Shown here piece after piece: positions 1 to 7,754 of a stretch of DNA of 22,902 nt. The first letter of the stretch is position 1. Every line of letters starts with the position of its first letter. The translations under genes and the position numbers were made by a program. The notes beneath the pieces are model-generated. The model ran no database searches. It saw only the letters and a list, made by a program, of their open reading frames with translations, and was not told the DNA's origin. Source of the stretch: JARRKU01 sp050288425 (GTDB lineage: Bacteria > Desulfobacterota > Desulfobacteria > Desulfobacterales > Desulfosarcinaceae); the NCBI GenBank assembly GCA_050288425.1, contig JBNKDU010000036.1, positions 1 through 22,902 on the forward strand, in the 5' to 3' direction.

Positions 1-88
1 CAACCGGTTATCCACGGGGGCATTCCTGCCCCCTCCCTGGTCGCCGCCTATGGCGGCGCCGTGGGTCTCCCCCATGGATAACCGGTTG
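1..88. repeat. Nested palindromic element (possible multi-branched hairpin)
   Basis: The outer arms at 1-20 and 69-88 are inverted repeats of each other with one mismatch in 20. Inside are two perfect 7-bp hairpins: 16-22 with 27-33 (4-nt loop) and 42-48 with 52-58 (3-nt loop). The whole can fold as a junction of hairpins. It begins at the first base of the window, so it may extend further left. There is no coding signal. It resembles REP-type mobile repeats in architecture but I do not recognise a named family. Confidence 0.75.
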
Positions 89-246
89 AAATCACGAAGG
101 CCTCCCGCTGATGCATCCCCGAAAAGCCTCCATCCTCAGGCGTCGGCTGCGGCGCAAAACTCCCCGATTCCTCGATTCAATAACACAATGTCAGTTAGAC
201 GACGGCCGACATGCACCTGACGCGAATCCCGCGACAATCCGCTTCC

Positions 247-1023
247 ATGCGAACCCGGATGTGGGTCCTCCTCCTGTTCCTGGGAGCGGCGGCGTGCGCG
301 GGACCTTCGCCGGGCAGGCCGCAACAGCCGCCTCTCCCCGCTGGTTCCCCGCCGGTCGCGGCGGAACAACCGTCCGCGGCAACCCTGCCGCGAATCGAAT
401 TCACCATTCAGGTGGGGGCCTTCTCCACGTCGGAACGGGCGGCCCGCTATGCCCTGACATTGAAGGACCAGGGCATGGATGCCTATTATTTCATCGATGA
501 CGACAAGCTGTATAAAGTTCGCTTCGAACGATTCGCGGACAAGGACTCCGCGGTCCGCCGGGCGCGCGGCCTGCAAGCCGCCGGCAGGATCGACAAATTC
601 TATATCGTCCAGCCGGCGCCGGATATCCATCGGATCGACGCCCGGGAGAACCTGGAAACCCGCATCGTCGAAACCGCCCGAAGATTCATCGGCACCCGAT
701 ATCGGTGGGGCGGATCGTCCCGGCACAGCGGCTTCGATTGCAGCGGCCTCACCATGACGGTCTACCGGCTCAATGGCCTGGAACTGCCCCGCAGCTCCCG
801 GAGCCAGTACCAGGCCGGCACCCGCATCGGCCGGGAGAACCTGCGCAAGGGCGATCTGGTCTTTTTTGCCACCCGCGGCAGGGGGCGGGTATCCCACGTG
901 GGGATCTATGCCGGTCATGACCTGTTCATCCATGCGCCGGGGGCGGGAAAACCCATTCGACTGGCTTCCCTGGACAATGGCTATTTCCGATCCCGTTTCC
1001 TGGGCGCCAGGCGCTATTTCTGA
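247..1023 (+). CDS. SPOR domain and NlpC/P60 cell-wall hydrolase, putative lipoprotein
   Basis: Predicted to be exported and to cut peptidoglycan peptides. I chose the ATG at 247 because it puts a signal peptide at the very N-terminus: Met-Arg-Thr-Arg, then a Leu-rich core, ending in Ala-Ala-Ala-Cys with Cys17. An in-frame ATG at 211 adds 12 residues, and no start has a strong ribosome binding site. The Ala-rich lipobox is weak, so lipidation is probable rather than certain. A SPOR-like domain (about residues 52-118, from IQVGAF) should bind denuded glycan strands at division sites. The NlpC/P60 domain follows (about 135-258), with Cys165 in DCSGL, His217 in SHVGIY and His229 in FIHAPG as the expected catalytic residues. 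The protein is 258 residues, a normal size for this architecture. It stands alone on the plus strand, about 280 bp before the VWA-OmpA gene. The family is clear; the substrate is inferred. Confidence 0.85.
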   Translation: MRTRMWVLLLFLGAAACAGPSPGRPQQPPLPAGSPPVAAEQPSAATLPRIEFTIQVGAFSTSERAARYALTLKDQGMDAYYFIDDDKLYKVRFERFADKDSAVRRARGLQAAGRIDKFYIVQPAPDIHRIDARENLETRIVETARRFIGTRYRWGGSSRHSGFDCSGLTMTVYRLNGLELPRSSRSQYQAGTRIGRENLRKGDLVFFATRGRGRVSHVGIYAGHDLFIHAPGAGKPIRLASLDNGYFRSRFLGARRYF

Positions 1024-1303
1024 GCGCCTTTCCTCCATTCTGGACTTGCGACCGCTGGTAAAGGCCTCTCCAACGGGGAAGCGTGCACCGGTTCCGGTCT
1101 GAAAACCAATCTTGCCGGGGCCTGTGCAAATTCGGTAACCCGACAAATTTACCGCCAGGCGCCAAATTTCTTATTAAATAAATAAAATCAGATAATTATA
1201 CAATTGGTATGCGCTTTGCTTTTCCTGGAGGACACCACACCGGCATGGACCGTCCCGTTTGTCCCGGTCCTGCCGTCCCGCCAAACCGAGGAGAGGAAAA
1301 GCC

Positions 1304-3364
1304 ATGAAAAAGTTACTATTGCTATCATTGTTGATATCGCTGGTATGGTTGCCCGGCGCCTACGGCGAGGAACCCGCCCCGATCACCGTCGCCGGACCCG
1401 AGCCCACCGACAAGGTCAGCTTCCAGCCCATCGAAGAGGGCAAGCTGCTGGTTTCGGTGACGGATCAGGACGATCAACCCCGCCTGGGGCTCGACATGGA
1501 CGCCTTCACCATCCGCCGGCAGCAGCGCACCGCAAAGGTGCTGCAGGTCGAGCCGCTGACCACAAACAAGGAAGTGAGCCTGCACATCGTGATGGTGGTG
1601 GACAATTCCCAATCCATGGAATTGCGCGAGGCAGTGAAACCGTTGCTGGAGGCCCTGGAATCCTTCTACGGGATCATCCGTCCCATCGACACCATCAGCG
1701 TCGTGGTCTACGATTCGAAACAGACCATGGAAGTGGCCGGCCGGCAGGCGCATGCCAGGGTCCTGGAAACCCATGACGCGGCCCAATTGCGCGCCTTCCT
1801 CCAGGACCAGATGACCGACGGCATCACCGGCGAGACCTTCCTGTACGACGCGATGTGGGTGGGGCTCGACCGGATCCGGCGCTGGCCCGCGAAGAGCAAC
1901 AAGTTCATGGTGGTCTTTACCGACGGCGAGGACCTCAACTCCGCCGTCAAGGACGACGATGTCATGGCGGCGGCCAAGGGTATCCCCAATTTCACGGCCT
2001 TTGCCGTGGATTTCATGCCGGCGCAGACGACGGACAAGTTTTTGCAGTCCTTTGCCCAGAACAACAACGGCCACATCTGGAAGGCCCATTCCTCTTCGGA
2101 ACTGCCGTCCATCTTCAAACGCTTCTCTTCGACCCTGCTGCACCGCTACGTCGTCTCCTACCGGTTCCTCAACCCGCCTGCCGGCGACCTGGCCTTCCAT
2201 CCCGGTCGGATGACCATCGAAGAGGTCACCACCATCGACAGCGCCCCGTTGCTGAACTACGTCTATTTCGATGTCGGCCGGAGCGAATTGCCCGATCGCT
2301 ACATCCGGTTCGAGGACCGGACCCGGACCGACAATTTCAGCGAGACGGCGCTGAACCGGGTGATGGACAAATACCGCCACGTGCTCAACATCATCGGCCT
2401 GCGGATGCGCCGGCATCCAGAGGCTTCCATTACGCTGGTGGGATGCAACTCCAATACCGGTGACGAGTATCGGCGCAGCGATTTGTCCCGCAGCCGGGCA
2501 GAATCCATCCGCGCCTATCTGCGCTATGTTTGGGGCATCGCGCCGGAACGCATGACCGTGGAGACACGTAACCTGCCCGATGCCCCCTCCACCAACCGGA
2601 TCGTGGAAGGGCAGGCCGAGAATCAACGCGTGGAAATTCGATCGGATGACCCCGCGCTGCTCGACACCGTGACCAGCGAATACGTGGAAAAGGTGAGCGC
2701 CACCCGACAGATCGAGATCGTCCCCAATGTGACGGCCGAAGCCGGAATCGCCTCCTGGCGGATCGAACTCGCCTGCGACGGCCAGGCCCTGGCCAACTTC
2801 AAAGGAGAAGGGCCCATGGCCCCCTCTTATGTCCTGCCCGTGGAGACGCAACACCTGGATCGGTTGGCCGCCGCCGGCAGACTGACCGCATCCGTGCATG
2901 TGGTCGACCGGGAGAACAGCCGGCTGGATCTGGAGGAGGCCGCGGTTCTCCCCGTGCAATTCGTCAAGCGGCAGGAACAATTGGCCCAAAAGCAAGGGCA
3001 CAAGGTACGCGAGAAATATGCCCTGATCCTGTTCGATTATGACAGCGCTGCGATCCAGGCGCGCAACCAGGCCATCGTCGATCGCATCATCCGCCGTCTC
3101 CAGGCGATTCCAGAGGCCACCGTGGATATCGTGGGGCACACCGACAACATCGGCAAGGAGGCGTACAACCTCCAATTATCCGCCAAGCGCGCCCAGGCCG
3201 TTCGAGACCAGTTTCTGCGACTCCAGTCGGCGCTGGCGGACAATATCCAGGCCACCGGCGCTGGACCCAACAGCCCCCTGTACGACAATCTCATGCCCGA
3301 AGGCAGGGCGCTGAACCGTACGGTGACCGTGGCCCTGGAGTACGAGCGACGGGAGCAGATCTAA
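1304..3364 (+). CDS. Exported VWA protein with two OmpA-like domains
   Basis: The 686-residue protein starts at ATG 1304, behind a GA-rich ribosome binding site at 1289-1296. A classical signal peptide follows (MKKLLLLSLLISLVWLPGAYG). The VWA domain (about residues 95-290) has an intact MIDAS start, DNSQS at 100-104, and a TDGED loop at about 206-210. A first OmpA-like region begins near residue 318 (YVYFDVGRSEL). A second, more canonical one begins near 574 (LFDYDSAAI, then VGHTDNIG and a late NRTV) and ends at the C-terminus. Between them is a beta-rich linker (about 460-560). OmpA-like domains usually bind diaminopimelate-containing peptidoglycan, so the protein is probably periplasmic or outer-membrane associated, with VWA as a protein-binding head. 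Two OmpA-like domains in one VWA protein is uncommon. The 280-bp gap upstream has an AT-rich tract at about 1168-1203 that may hold the promoter. The exact role is unknown. Confidence 0.85.
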   Translation: MKKLLLLSLLISLVWLPGAYGEEPAPITVAGPEPTDKVSFQPIEEGKLLVSVTDQDDQPRLGLDMDAFTIRRQQRTAKVLQVEPLTTNKEVSLHIVMVVDNSQSMELREAVKPLLEALESFYGIIRPIDTISVVVYDSKQTMEVAGRQAHARVLETHDAAQLRAFLQDQMTDGITGETFLYDAMWVGLDRIRRWPAKSNKFMVVFTDGEDLNSAVKDDDVMAAAKGIPNFTAFAVDFMPAQTTDKFLQSFAQNNNGHIWKAHSSSELPSIFKRFSSTLLHRYVVSYRFLNPPAGDLAFHPGRMTIEEVTTIDSAPLLNYVYFDVGRSELPDRYIRFEDRTRTDNFSETALNRVMDKYRHVLNIIGLRMRRHPEASITLVGCNSNTGDEYRRSDLSRSRAESIRAYLRYVWGIAPERMTVETRNLPDAPSTNRIVEGQAENQRVEIRSDDPALLDTVTSEYVEKVSATRQIEIVPNVTAEAGIASWRIELACDGQALANFKGEGPMAPSYVLPVETQHLDRLAAAGRLTASVHVVDRENSRLDLEEAAVLPVQFVKRQEQLAQKQGHKVREKYALILFDYDSAAIQARNQAIVDRIIRRLQAIPEATVDIVGHTDNIGKEAYNLQLSAKRAQAVRDQFLRLQSALADNIQATGAGPNSPLYDNLMPEGRALNRTVTVALEYERREQI

Positions 3365-3399
3365 CCCGGATTGCCAACGTTCGGAAGATTGCGAACCAG

Positions 3400-4590
3400 T
3401 CAGGGCGCGCTTTTCGAGGGCAGCATCATGACGAAGGGGATGGCCGCGAAGCCGATGAGGGCGCTGCAAAGATAGGTGGCCTGCAACCCGATGATGTCCC
3501 CCAGGATGCCCACGATGAACACCACGGAGGAACGGGAGGTGAAGACCGCCATCATGAAGATGCCGTTGGCCGCCGCCGGACTCGTGGGGCTGTGTTCCTG
3601 AACCAGGGCCAGCATCACCGGCGTGGTGGAGAGCAGGGTGAAACCGGTCAGGATCAGGGCCACGAAGCGCAGCCAGCCGTCGAGCCAGACGAACCCCAGC
3701 AGCGTGAGCGGTGCGGCGATCAGCGCCAGGAGCAGCACCCGGCGCCGGCCCAGGGCATCGCTCATGGCGCCGGCGGTCAGAACCCCCGCCACGCCGGCGC
3801 CTTCCACCAGGGTCAACGAAATGCCGGCCAGCCACAGGTCGCCGGTGTCCAGCCGGATATAGGTGGGCAGAAAGGCGGTGATGGAGGCATTCATGAACCC
3901 GCGGGCGCACAGGATGGCGATCAGGGGAAGCATGAAGTGCTTCAACTGGCGCCAGGTCTTCGCCAGCGGGATCGGCTCTCTGTGACGGCTGCGGATTTCG
4001 ACTCCCTTGAAGCGGATGAACAACCACCCGCTGGCCAACAGGCCGAACACCATCACCGGATAGAAGCCTTCCAATCCCAGCAGGGTCACGGCGGCCACGG
4101 CCACCAGCGGGCCGACGCTGCGCGCCAGTTCTCCGCCGGTCATGAAGAAGGACATGCCTCTTCCCTTGTACCCGCCGGACAATTTGGCCACCATCACCGG
4201 CGCGGGAACATGGAAGAGGGATACGCTGATGCCCGCCGTCAACAGCAGCAAAAGCAACACCGTGTAGTTGGGGGCCGCGCCGATCAGGCTCATGGGGACC
4301 GCGGTCAGGGACGGTGCCAGGATGATCAGCCACCGCACGCTGATGCGGTCGGCATAGGTGCCGATGATCGGATTGAGCAGGGCCGGTATCTGCATCACGG
4401 TGGTCAGGAGGCCGGCCCGGGCCAGGGTCAGGCCCAGCTTGTCGATCAACAGGGGCAGCAGCGGTGCCAGGAAGCTGGAGTAGACATCGTGGATGAAATG
4501 GCCCATGGAGATCAGCAGGACACCGCCCGTCTGGAAGGCCTGCTTCTGGTCCCGTGACGTGGTGTGGTCTGGAGAAGTCACCGCTGTCAA
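3400..4590 (-). CDS. MFS transporter, Fsr-like (fosmidomycin resistance type)
   Basis: This encodes a 396-residue inner-membrane protein with about 12 hydrophobic segments, the usual length for a major facilitator. The reading frame stays open further upstream, but that part is GC-rich repeat. I therefore start at TTG 4590, which has GAGGTG five bases before it; GTG at 4581 is an alternative. The first helix region (MGHFIHDVYSSFLAPLLPLL) and the motif FHVPAPVMVAKLSG resemble the Fsr branch (FHP-type motif), which exports fosmidomycin and perhaps related compounds. The central loop carries charged residues between the two six-helix halves. It is convergent with the VWA-OmpA gene, 35 bp away. 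The true substrate cannot be told from sequence. Confidence 0.85.
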   Translation of the reverse strand: MTAVTSPDHTTSRDQKQAFQTGGVLLISMGHFIHDVYSSFLAPLLPLLIDKLGLTLARAGLLTTVMQIPALLNPIIGTYADRISVRWLIILAPSLTAVPMSLIGAAPNYTVLLLLLLTAGISVSLFHVPAPVMVAKLSGGYKGRGMSFFMTGGELARSVGPLVAVAAVTLLGLEGFYPVMVFGLLASGWLFIRFKGVEIRSRHREPIPLAKTWRQLKHFMLPLIAILCARGFMNASITAFLPTYIRLDTGDLWLAGISLTLVEGAGVAGVLTAGAMSDALGRRRVLLLALIAAPLTLLGFVWLDGWLRFVALILTGFTLLSTTPVMLALVQEHSPTSPAAANGIFMMAVFTSRSSVVFIVGILGDIIGLQATYLCSALIGFAAIPFVMMLPSKSAP

Positions 4591-4689
4591 TGCGTCACCT
4601 CGGCATAAATCGGTTGGTAGAATGCCAAAGCGGGCACGATAGACGGAAGGGTTCCCGGTGTCAAGGCGATTGCACCGGAATCGGGATGC

Positions 4690-4719
4690 AGGGCCGGCCA
4701 CTGCGCCGGCCGTGCGGTG
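4690..4719 (+). repeat. GC-rich hairpin repeat, copy 1 (GTAGGGC-type)
   Basis: A 30-bp sequence repeated exactly at 4879-4908. It holds a perfect 7-bp stem (4692-4698 with 4705-4711) and a 6-nt loop. It lies in the non-coding gap between the MFS gene and the response regulator. Confidence 0.8.
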
Positions 4720-4742
4720 GATACCGCTTATGGTGGTCAAAG

Positions 4743-4779
4743 CGCAACCATCACGGCGGGCGCGGAGGCCCGCCCTACG
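4743..4779 (-). repeat. GC-rich hairpin repeat, inverted and diverged copy 2
   Basis: Read on the minus strand, this starts CGTAGGGCGGGCC and aligns with the two plus-strand copies. It has the same design: a 7-bp stem (4755-4761 with 4768-4774), a 6-nt loop, then GTG. Several loop and stem bases differ from copies 1 and 3, but the pairing is kept. Confidence 0.65.
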
Positions 4780-4878
4780 AAGACCGTTGTATTTGCGATG
4801 GAATGGAGCCGGAGATGTGGAGACGGGGCCCGGGCCGACGAAGACCGGTTTCCTTGCGTTTGAAAGGAAGCGAAATGT

Positions 4879-4908
4879 AGGGCCGGCCACTGCGCCGGCC
4901 GTGCGGTG
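4879..4908 (+). repeat. GC-rich hairpin repeat, copy 3
   Basis: Identical over 30 bp to copy 1. It ends 12 bp from the stop codon of the response regulator (minus strand), so its hairpin could also protect or end that transcript. No T-run follows on the minus strand, so it is not a classical terminator. Confidence 0.8.
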
Positions 4909-4920
4909 AATTTCGCCCTG

Positions 4921-5736
4921 CTACTCCATATCTCGCAGGTTGAACCCTTTGTCGGTGCCGATGATGATCTTTTCGAGGTGGTCGCGGCAGTCCTGGAGAA
5001 AGGTTTTGAAATCCGAATTGGAGGTGGGTTCATCGGTGAGCAGCATCTGGAAGGTCTGGATCATGTTCAGGCTGGTGCGACCCCGTTCGCAGACCTTGCG
5101 GATAAAATCGGTGGTTTCCGGACTTTCCTGGATCAGCGCGATCAGTCCCATGCAGGTGGTTTGCAGTTCGGTCATGTAGCGGTGGCAGCGGGCATTGGTA
5201 TCTTCGATGGCTTCCTTGTCGGCGGCCACGCAGGCCATCTCCATTTTGTTGACATAGTTGAGGATCTCATTGAAATACTGGTGGTAATTCATGAAGAACT
5301 GGCAGAAGAAACTGATTTTCTCCTCCGCGACACCCTGGTCCCGAAGATACCGGCGCACCTTGGGCCAGTTCTCGATGACTTCGATGAGTTCGTCGAAGAC
5401 CTTGCCGCGCAGGTCGTCGTCCAGCTTGGAGACATAGGCGAGCCCCTGGACCCTGGAGAGGTTGTTCCCCTGGGTCAGCACACCCGACACGATCAGGAAG
5501 GGGATGGTGCTGGTTTCCTTGTTCTGCTTGACGATTTCGTATACCTGGTGGCCGTTCATCTGGGGCATGTTGATATCGCAGATGATGCCCGCATAGCGAT
5601 GGGGCTGAAGACCGATGGTGCGAATGAATTCCTGGGGGTCGTCATAGGTCTCCACGATGTAGTCGCTGTTGCGAAACATGCGCTGGAAGACCTTCAGCCA
5701 TTTGGATTCGTCGTCGATTACCGCGATGTGAAGCAT
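4921..5736 (-). CDS. Response regulator with unrecognised helical C-terminal domain
   Basis: This encodes 271 residues from ATG 5736, with GGCGGAG as ribosome binding site. Residues 1-118 form a CheY-like receiver: acidic Asp8-Asp9, phospho-acceptor Asp54 in CDINMPQMNG, Ser84 at the switch position and Lys104. All key residues are present, so phosphorylation by a histidine kinase is expected. Residues from about 120 to 271 are predicted mostly helical (for example FFCQFFMNYHQYFNEILNYV). They show no helix-turn-helix, GGDEF, EAL or HD motif that I can see, so the output is probably protein-protein contact rather than DNA binding. No histidine kinase gene lies nearby, making it an orphan. The upstream region is the AT-rich gap at 5737-6325. 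Confidence 0.85.
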   Translation of the reverse strand: MLHIAVIDDESKWLKVFQRMFRNSDYIVETYDDPQEFIRTIGLQPHRYAGIICDINMPQMNGHQVYEIVKQNKETSTIPFLIVSGVLTQGNNLSRVQGLAYVSKLDDDLRGKVFDELIEVIENWPKVRRYLRDQGVAEEKISFFCQFFMNYHQYFNEILNYVNKMEMACVAADKEAIEDTNARCHRYMTELQTTCMGLIALIQESPETTDFIRKVCERGRTSLNMIQTFQMLLTDEPTSNSDFKTFLQDCRDHLEKIIIGTDKGFNLRDME

Positions 5737-6241
5737 GTTTTCTCCGCCTCGATTTTCTCAAACTATTGGTTGCGGTTCGTTTGACCGAACGGAAACCCTG
5801 GATACCCGTAATATCGACTTCGTACGGAAATACTTGAGAATTGCCCGGAAATGAGCCTCTTCGTCCATCGATGGATCAAGGCGGCCGACGGACCCGTCGG
5901 GTTGATTTGGTCAAATCATCGAATGGTCAAATCGGGAGTGGAATTCTATCATTTAGATATTGCAGCAATATGAAATCAGACAGAATGCCTTTCCCCATTT
6001 GACCATTCGACGATTAAACGATTTGACGATATGCAAGAGCAGTAAAAATCCTGCAGTTACATGCAACTTGAGCATTCCGGATAACCGCGTATTTTTTTAT
6101 ACCCGTCAGGTATCCGGTGCACACATTTATGCCAAAAACACGACATCCCAGGATCGGAAGAGCGAGGGGTCTTTCGACGTTGAGAATATAAGTCATTGAA
6201 TTAATATTATAAATTAATATAGGCTCCTGGAGCCCGCATTT
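5737..6241. other. AT-rich non-coding region with inverted repeat
   Basis: I see no convincing gene here; a 79-codon plus-strand frame at 5960-6199 has no ribosome binding site or recognisable domain. The stretch holds an imperfect inverted repeat (5915-6014, listed separately) and a strongly AT-rich tract at about 6180-6225, with possible promoter-like hexamers. It separates the response regulator (leftward) from the small membrane protein (rightward), so it should contain promoters for both. Confidence 0.5.
5915..6014. repeat. Imperfect inverted repeat around an AT-rich spacer
   Basis: The 22-base arms at 5915-5936 and 5993-6014 match in inverted orientation at about 20 of 22 positions, separated by a 56-bp spacer. 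The arms contain ATGGTCAAAT-like words, and related GATTTG/ATTTGAC words recur just outside them (5904-5914 and 6015-6027). The function is unknown; a binding site or an old repeat insertion are both possible. Confidence 0.6.
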
Positions 6242-6259
6242 TTGCGTGGATGGCAAAAA

Positions 6260-6295
6260 AATTGCAAAAGACCACCCGCGGGTGCGTTTGCAATT
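6260..6295. promoter_or_regulatory. 36-bp palindrome upstream of the small membrane protein
   Basis: The 9-base arms AATTGCAAA (6260-6268) and TTTGCAATT (6287-6295) flank an inner palindrome CACCCGCGGGTG, with a small asymmetric bulge between. It lies 30 bp before the start codon of the next gene. It could be a dimeric repressor site or an mRNA hairpin. A weaker CCGT/ACGG pairing at about 6298-6312 would touch the ribosome binding site. Confidence 0.5.
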
Positions 6296-6325
6296 GACCG
6301 TTTTACATACGGAGGTGGATCCATC

Positions 6326-6472
6326 ATGACAACCCTGTTGATCGGGTTTCTCGGGCTGGTACTGGCGCCCGCCCTGGTGCTGGCTTTTATTCTGGGACGG
6401 GTCAGAAAGACTCCGTCCGACATCTGTCTCAGCGAAGACCGGCTCGAGTTCACCCTCTCATCCAAAAAATAG
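6326..6472 (+). CDS. Small single-span membrane protein (48 aa)
   Basis: ATG 6326 is preceded by GGAGGTGG at 6311-6318, one of the best ribosome binding sites in the window, which favours a real gene. The product has one hydrophobic helix (about residues 3-25, TLLIGFLGLVLAPALVLAFILG). A short charged tail rich in Arg, Lys, Asp and Glu ends in two lysines. I do not recognise the family. By the positive-inside rule the tail start (GRVRK) should be cytoplasmic. It is isolated: the next gene is convergent. The palindrome at 6260-6295 suggests specific control. Confidence 0.55.
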   Translation: MTTLLIGFLGLVLAPALVLAFILGRVRKTPSDICLSEDRLEFTLSSKK

Positions 6473-6520
6473 ATCCCTCGCCGTCGCCGCGAAAAAGTGG
6501 AGCCAGCCGGCGGACGTCGG

Positions 6521-7570
6521 TCAGAGGCTTCTCATTTCCGGGCGGCGGTTGCCGGCCCGGAGGCCCTCTTCGATCAATGCGAGGACGGCGGCCTTTTCGG
6601 CGGGGAATCGATAGCCTTCGTAGCTGTGGGTGAAGAGCAGCGTCCCGTCCCGTTTCTTCCAATAGTTTCCGGCGTGGTCGAAGCAGACCCGCGACGTCAG
6701 GTCCAGGGCTTCGATCATGGTTTTCAATTCCACCAGTTGTTCATCCGCCGTCAGCAGTCGCAGGGTTCCGGCTTCCACTTCTTCGTTCAGCGGTGTGCCC
6801 GGCCAGGGGTAGAAGGGCCGCGAGCGGATATAGTGCGGGTTGATGGCATTGAGCACCCTGGCGGTGTTGCGGGCGTGATTTTCCCAATGGGCCTTGCCCC
6901 CCAGTCCCGGCATCCAATATTCGGAGAGCTGGAATCCGGCGGCCAGCGCCTTCCGCCCTCCCTTGACGTGACCTTCGGAGGTGACGCCTTTGTTGATTTT
7001 CTTCAGAAGCGGGTCGTCGCCGGTTTCCAGCCCCACGTGGATGCGGTCCAGGCCGGCCTCGCGAATGGCGCGCAACTCGTCATCCGGTTTCTGGACCAGG
7101 GTTCGGGAGCGGGCATAGGAGGTCACCCGTTCGAGGCCGGGGAAGGTGCTGCGCAGGTGCCGCAATACGTCCACCAGGTCTCCGGTTTTCATGATCAGGC
7201 TGTTGGCATCCTGGAGGAAGGCGGTCCTGCCGCCGGAGAACAGCCATTGCACCAGCATGCCGAATCCCGGGTGATCTCCGAGGTGCGGATTCTTTTCGAG
7301 CACCGCCAGGACCGCATTCCGTGTGAAGGTACCTCCGGACCGGCCCTCCGATAACGCCCCGGCGATGGCCGCCATGTTGTCGATATCGCGCTTGATCTCG
7401 TCCTTGGGCCGGATCTCGAATTTTTCCGTCTTGTACATGCCGCAAAATCCGCACCGGTTCCAGGGGCAATTGCGCGTGAATCGCACCAGCAGTGAATTGG
7501 ATCCGCCTTCGCTGGGAGGCCGGTAGACCCCGGTTTCGAAATCGCATGGTATTGTTTGGGCTTGTGTCAT
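6521..7570 (-). CDS. Radical SAM protein with CX4CX2C cluster motif
   Basis: This encodes 349 residues from ATG 7570, with AGGAAGG just upstream. A longer frame from 7666 is unlikely because it would start inside the -10 element of the promoter at 7665-7692. The 4Fe-4S motif is Cys35-X4-Cys40-X2-Cys43 (NCPWNRCGFC), spaced one residue wider than the textbook CX3CX2C. I recall the same spacing in a COG1032-related group of radical SAM proteins. Later landmarks fit a TIM-barrel radical SAM enzyme: RVTSYAR, a glycine-rich HVGLETGDD and LGGKAHWENH. No cobalamin-binding domain precedes the core. It is divergent from the small Trp-rich gene. The reaction is unknown. Confidence 0.85.
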   Translation of the reverse strand: MTQAQTIPCDFETGVYRPPSEGGSNSLLVRFTRNCPWNRCGFCGMYKTEKFEIRPKDEIKRDIDNMAAIAGALSEGRSGGTFTRNAVLAVLEKNPHLGDHPGFGMLVQWLFSGGRTAFLQDANSLIMKTGDLVDVLRHLRSTFPGLERVTSYARSRTLVQKPDDELRAIREAGLDRIHVGLETGDDPLLKKINKGVTSEGHVKGGRKALAAGFQLSEYWMPGLGGKAHWENHARNTARVLNAINPHYIRSRPFYPWPGTPLNEEVEAGTLRLLTADEQLVELKTMIEALDLTSRVCFDHAGNYWKKRDGTLLFTHSYEGYRFPAEKAAVLALIEEGLRAGNRRPEMRSL

Positions 7571-7664
7571 CGGTCCTTCCTGTGGGATGCTCTCCTTTTC
7601 CGAAGAAGATACGGGTCGGCGCCGAGGTCCGGCAGGTCGAAGTTCCCGACGATGCAATGAAATC

Positions 7665-7692
7665 ATTATATCGCCCGTCAGGACCTGGTCAA
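7665..7692 (-). promoter_or_regulatory. Sigma70-like promoter for the radical SAM gene
   Basis: On the minus strand, TTGACC (7692-7687) and TATAAT (7670-7665) are separated by 16 bp. This is a near-consensus housekeeping promoter. It would start transcription near 7657, leaving about 85 nt of leader before ATG 7570. Confidence 0.65.
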
Positions 7693-7754
7693 GCGCCGAG
7701 GGGCGATTCTATTTTGCACCCTTCGCAAACACGGGCCGACCCGGAGGAGGAGAG

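Noticed and set aside
1325..3175. A 616-codon open frame on the minus strand opposite the VWA-OmpA gene
   Set aside because: It is a shadow of a GC-rich gene: biased His/Gly/Asp composition, no domain, no ribosome binding site, while the plus strand carries clear VWA and OmpA motifs.
4591..4890. Upstream extension of the MFS reading frame to 4890
   Set aside because: It would translate the GC-rich hairpin repeats; the TTG at 4590 with its ribosome binding site gives the normal MFS length.
4690..4908. A CRISPR-like array suggested by regularly repeated GC hairpins
   Set aside because: Only three copies, one inverted and diverged, with unequal spacers and no cas genes.
5960..6199. A 79-codon plus-strand frame in the AT-rich gap
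   Set aside because: No ribosome binding site, overlaps the inverted repeat and has no coherent protein features.
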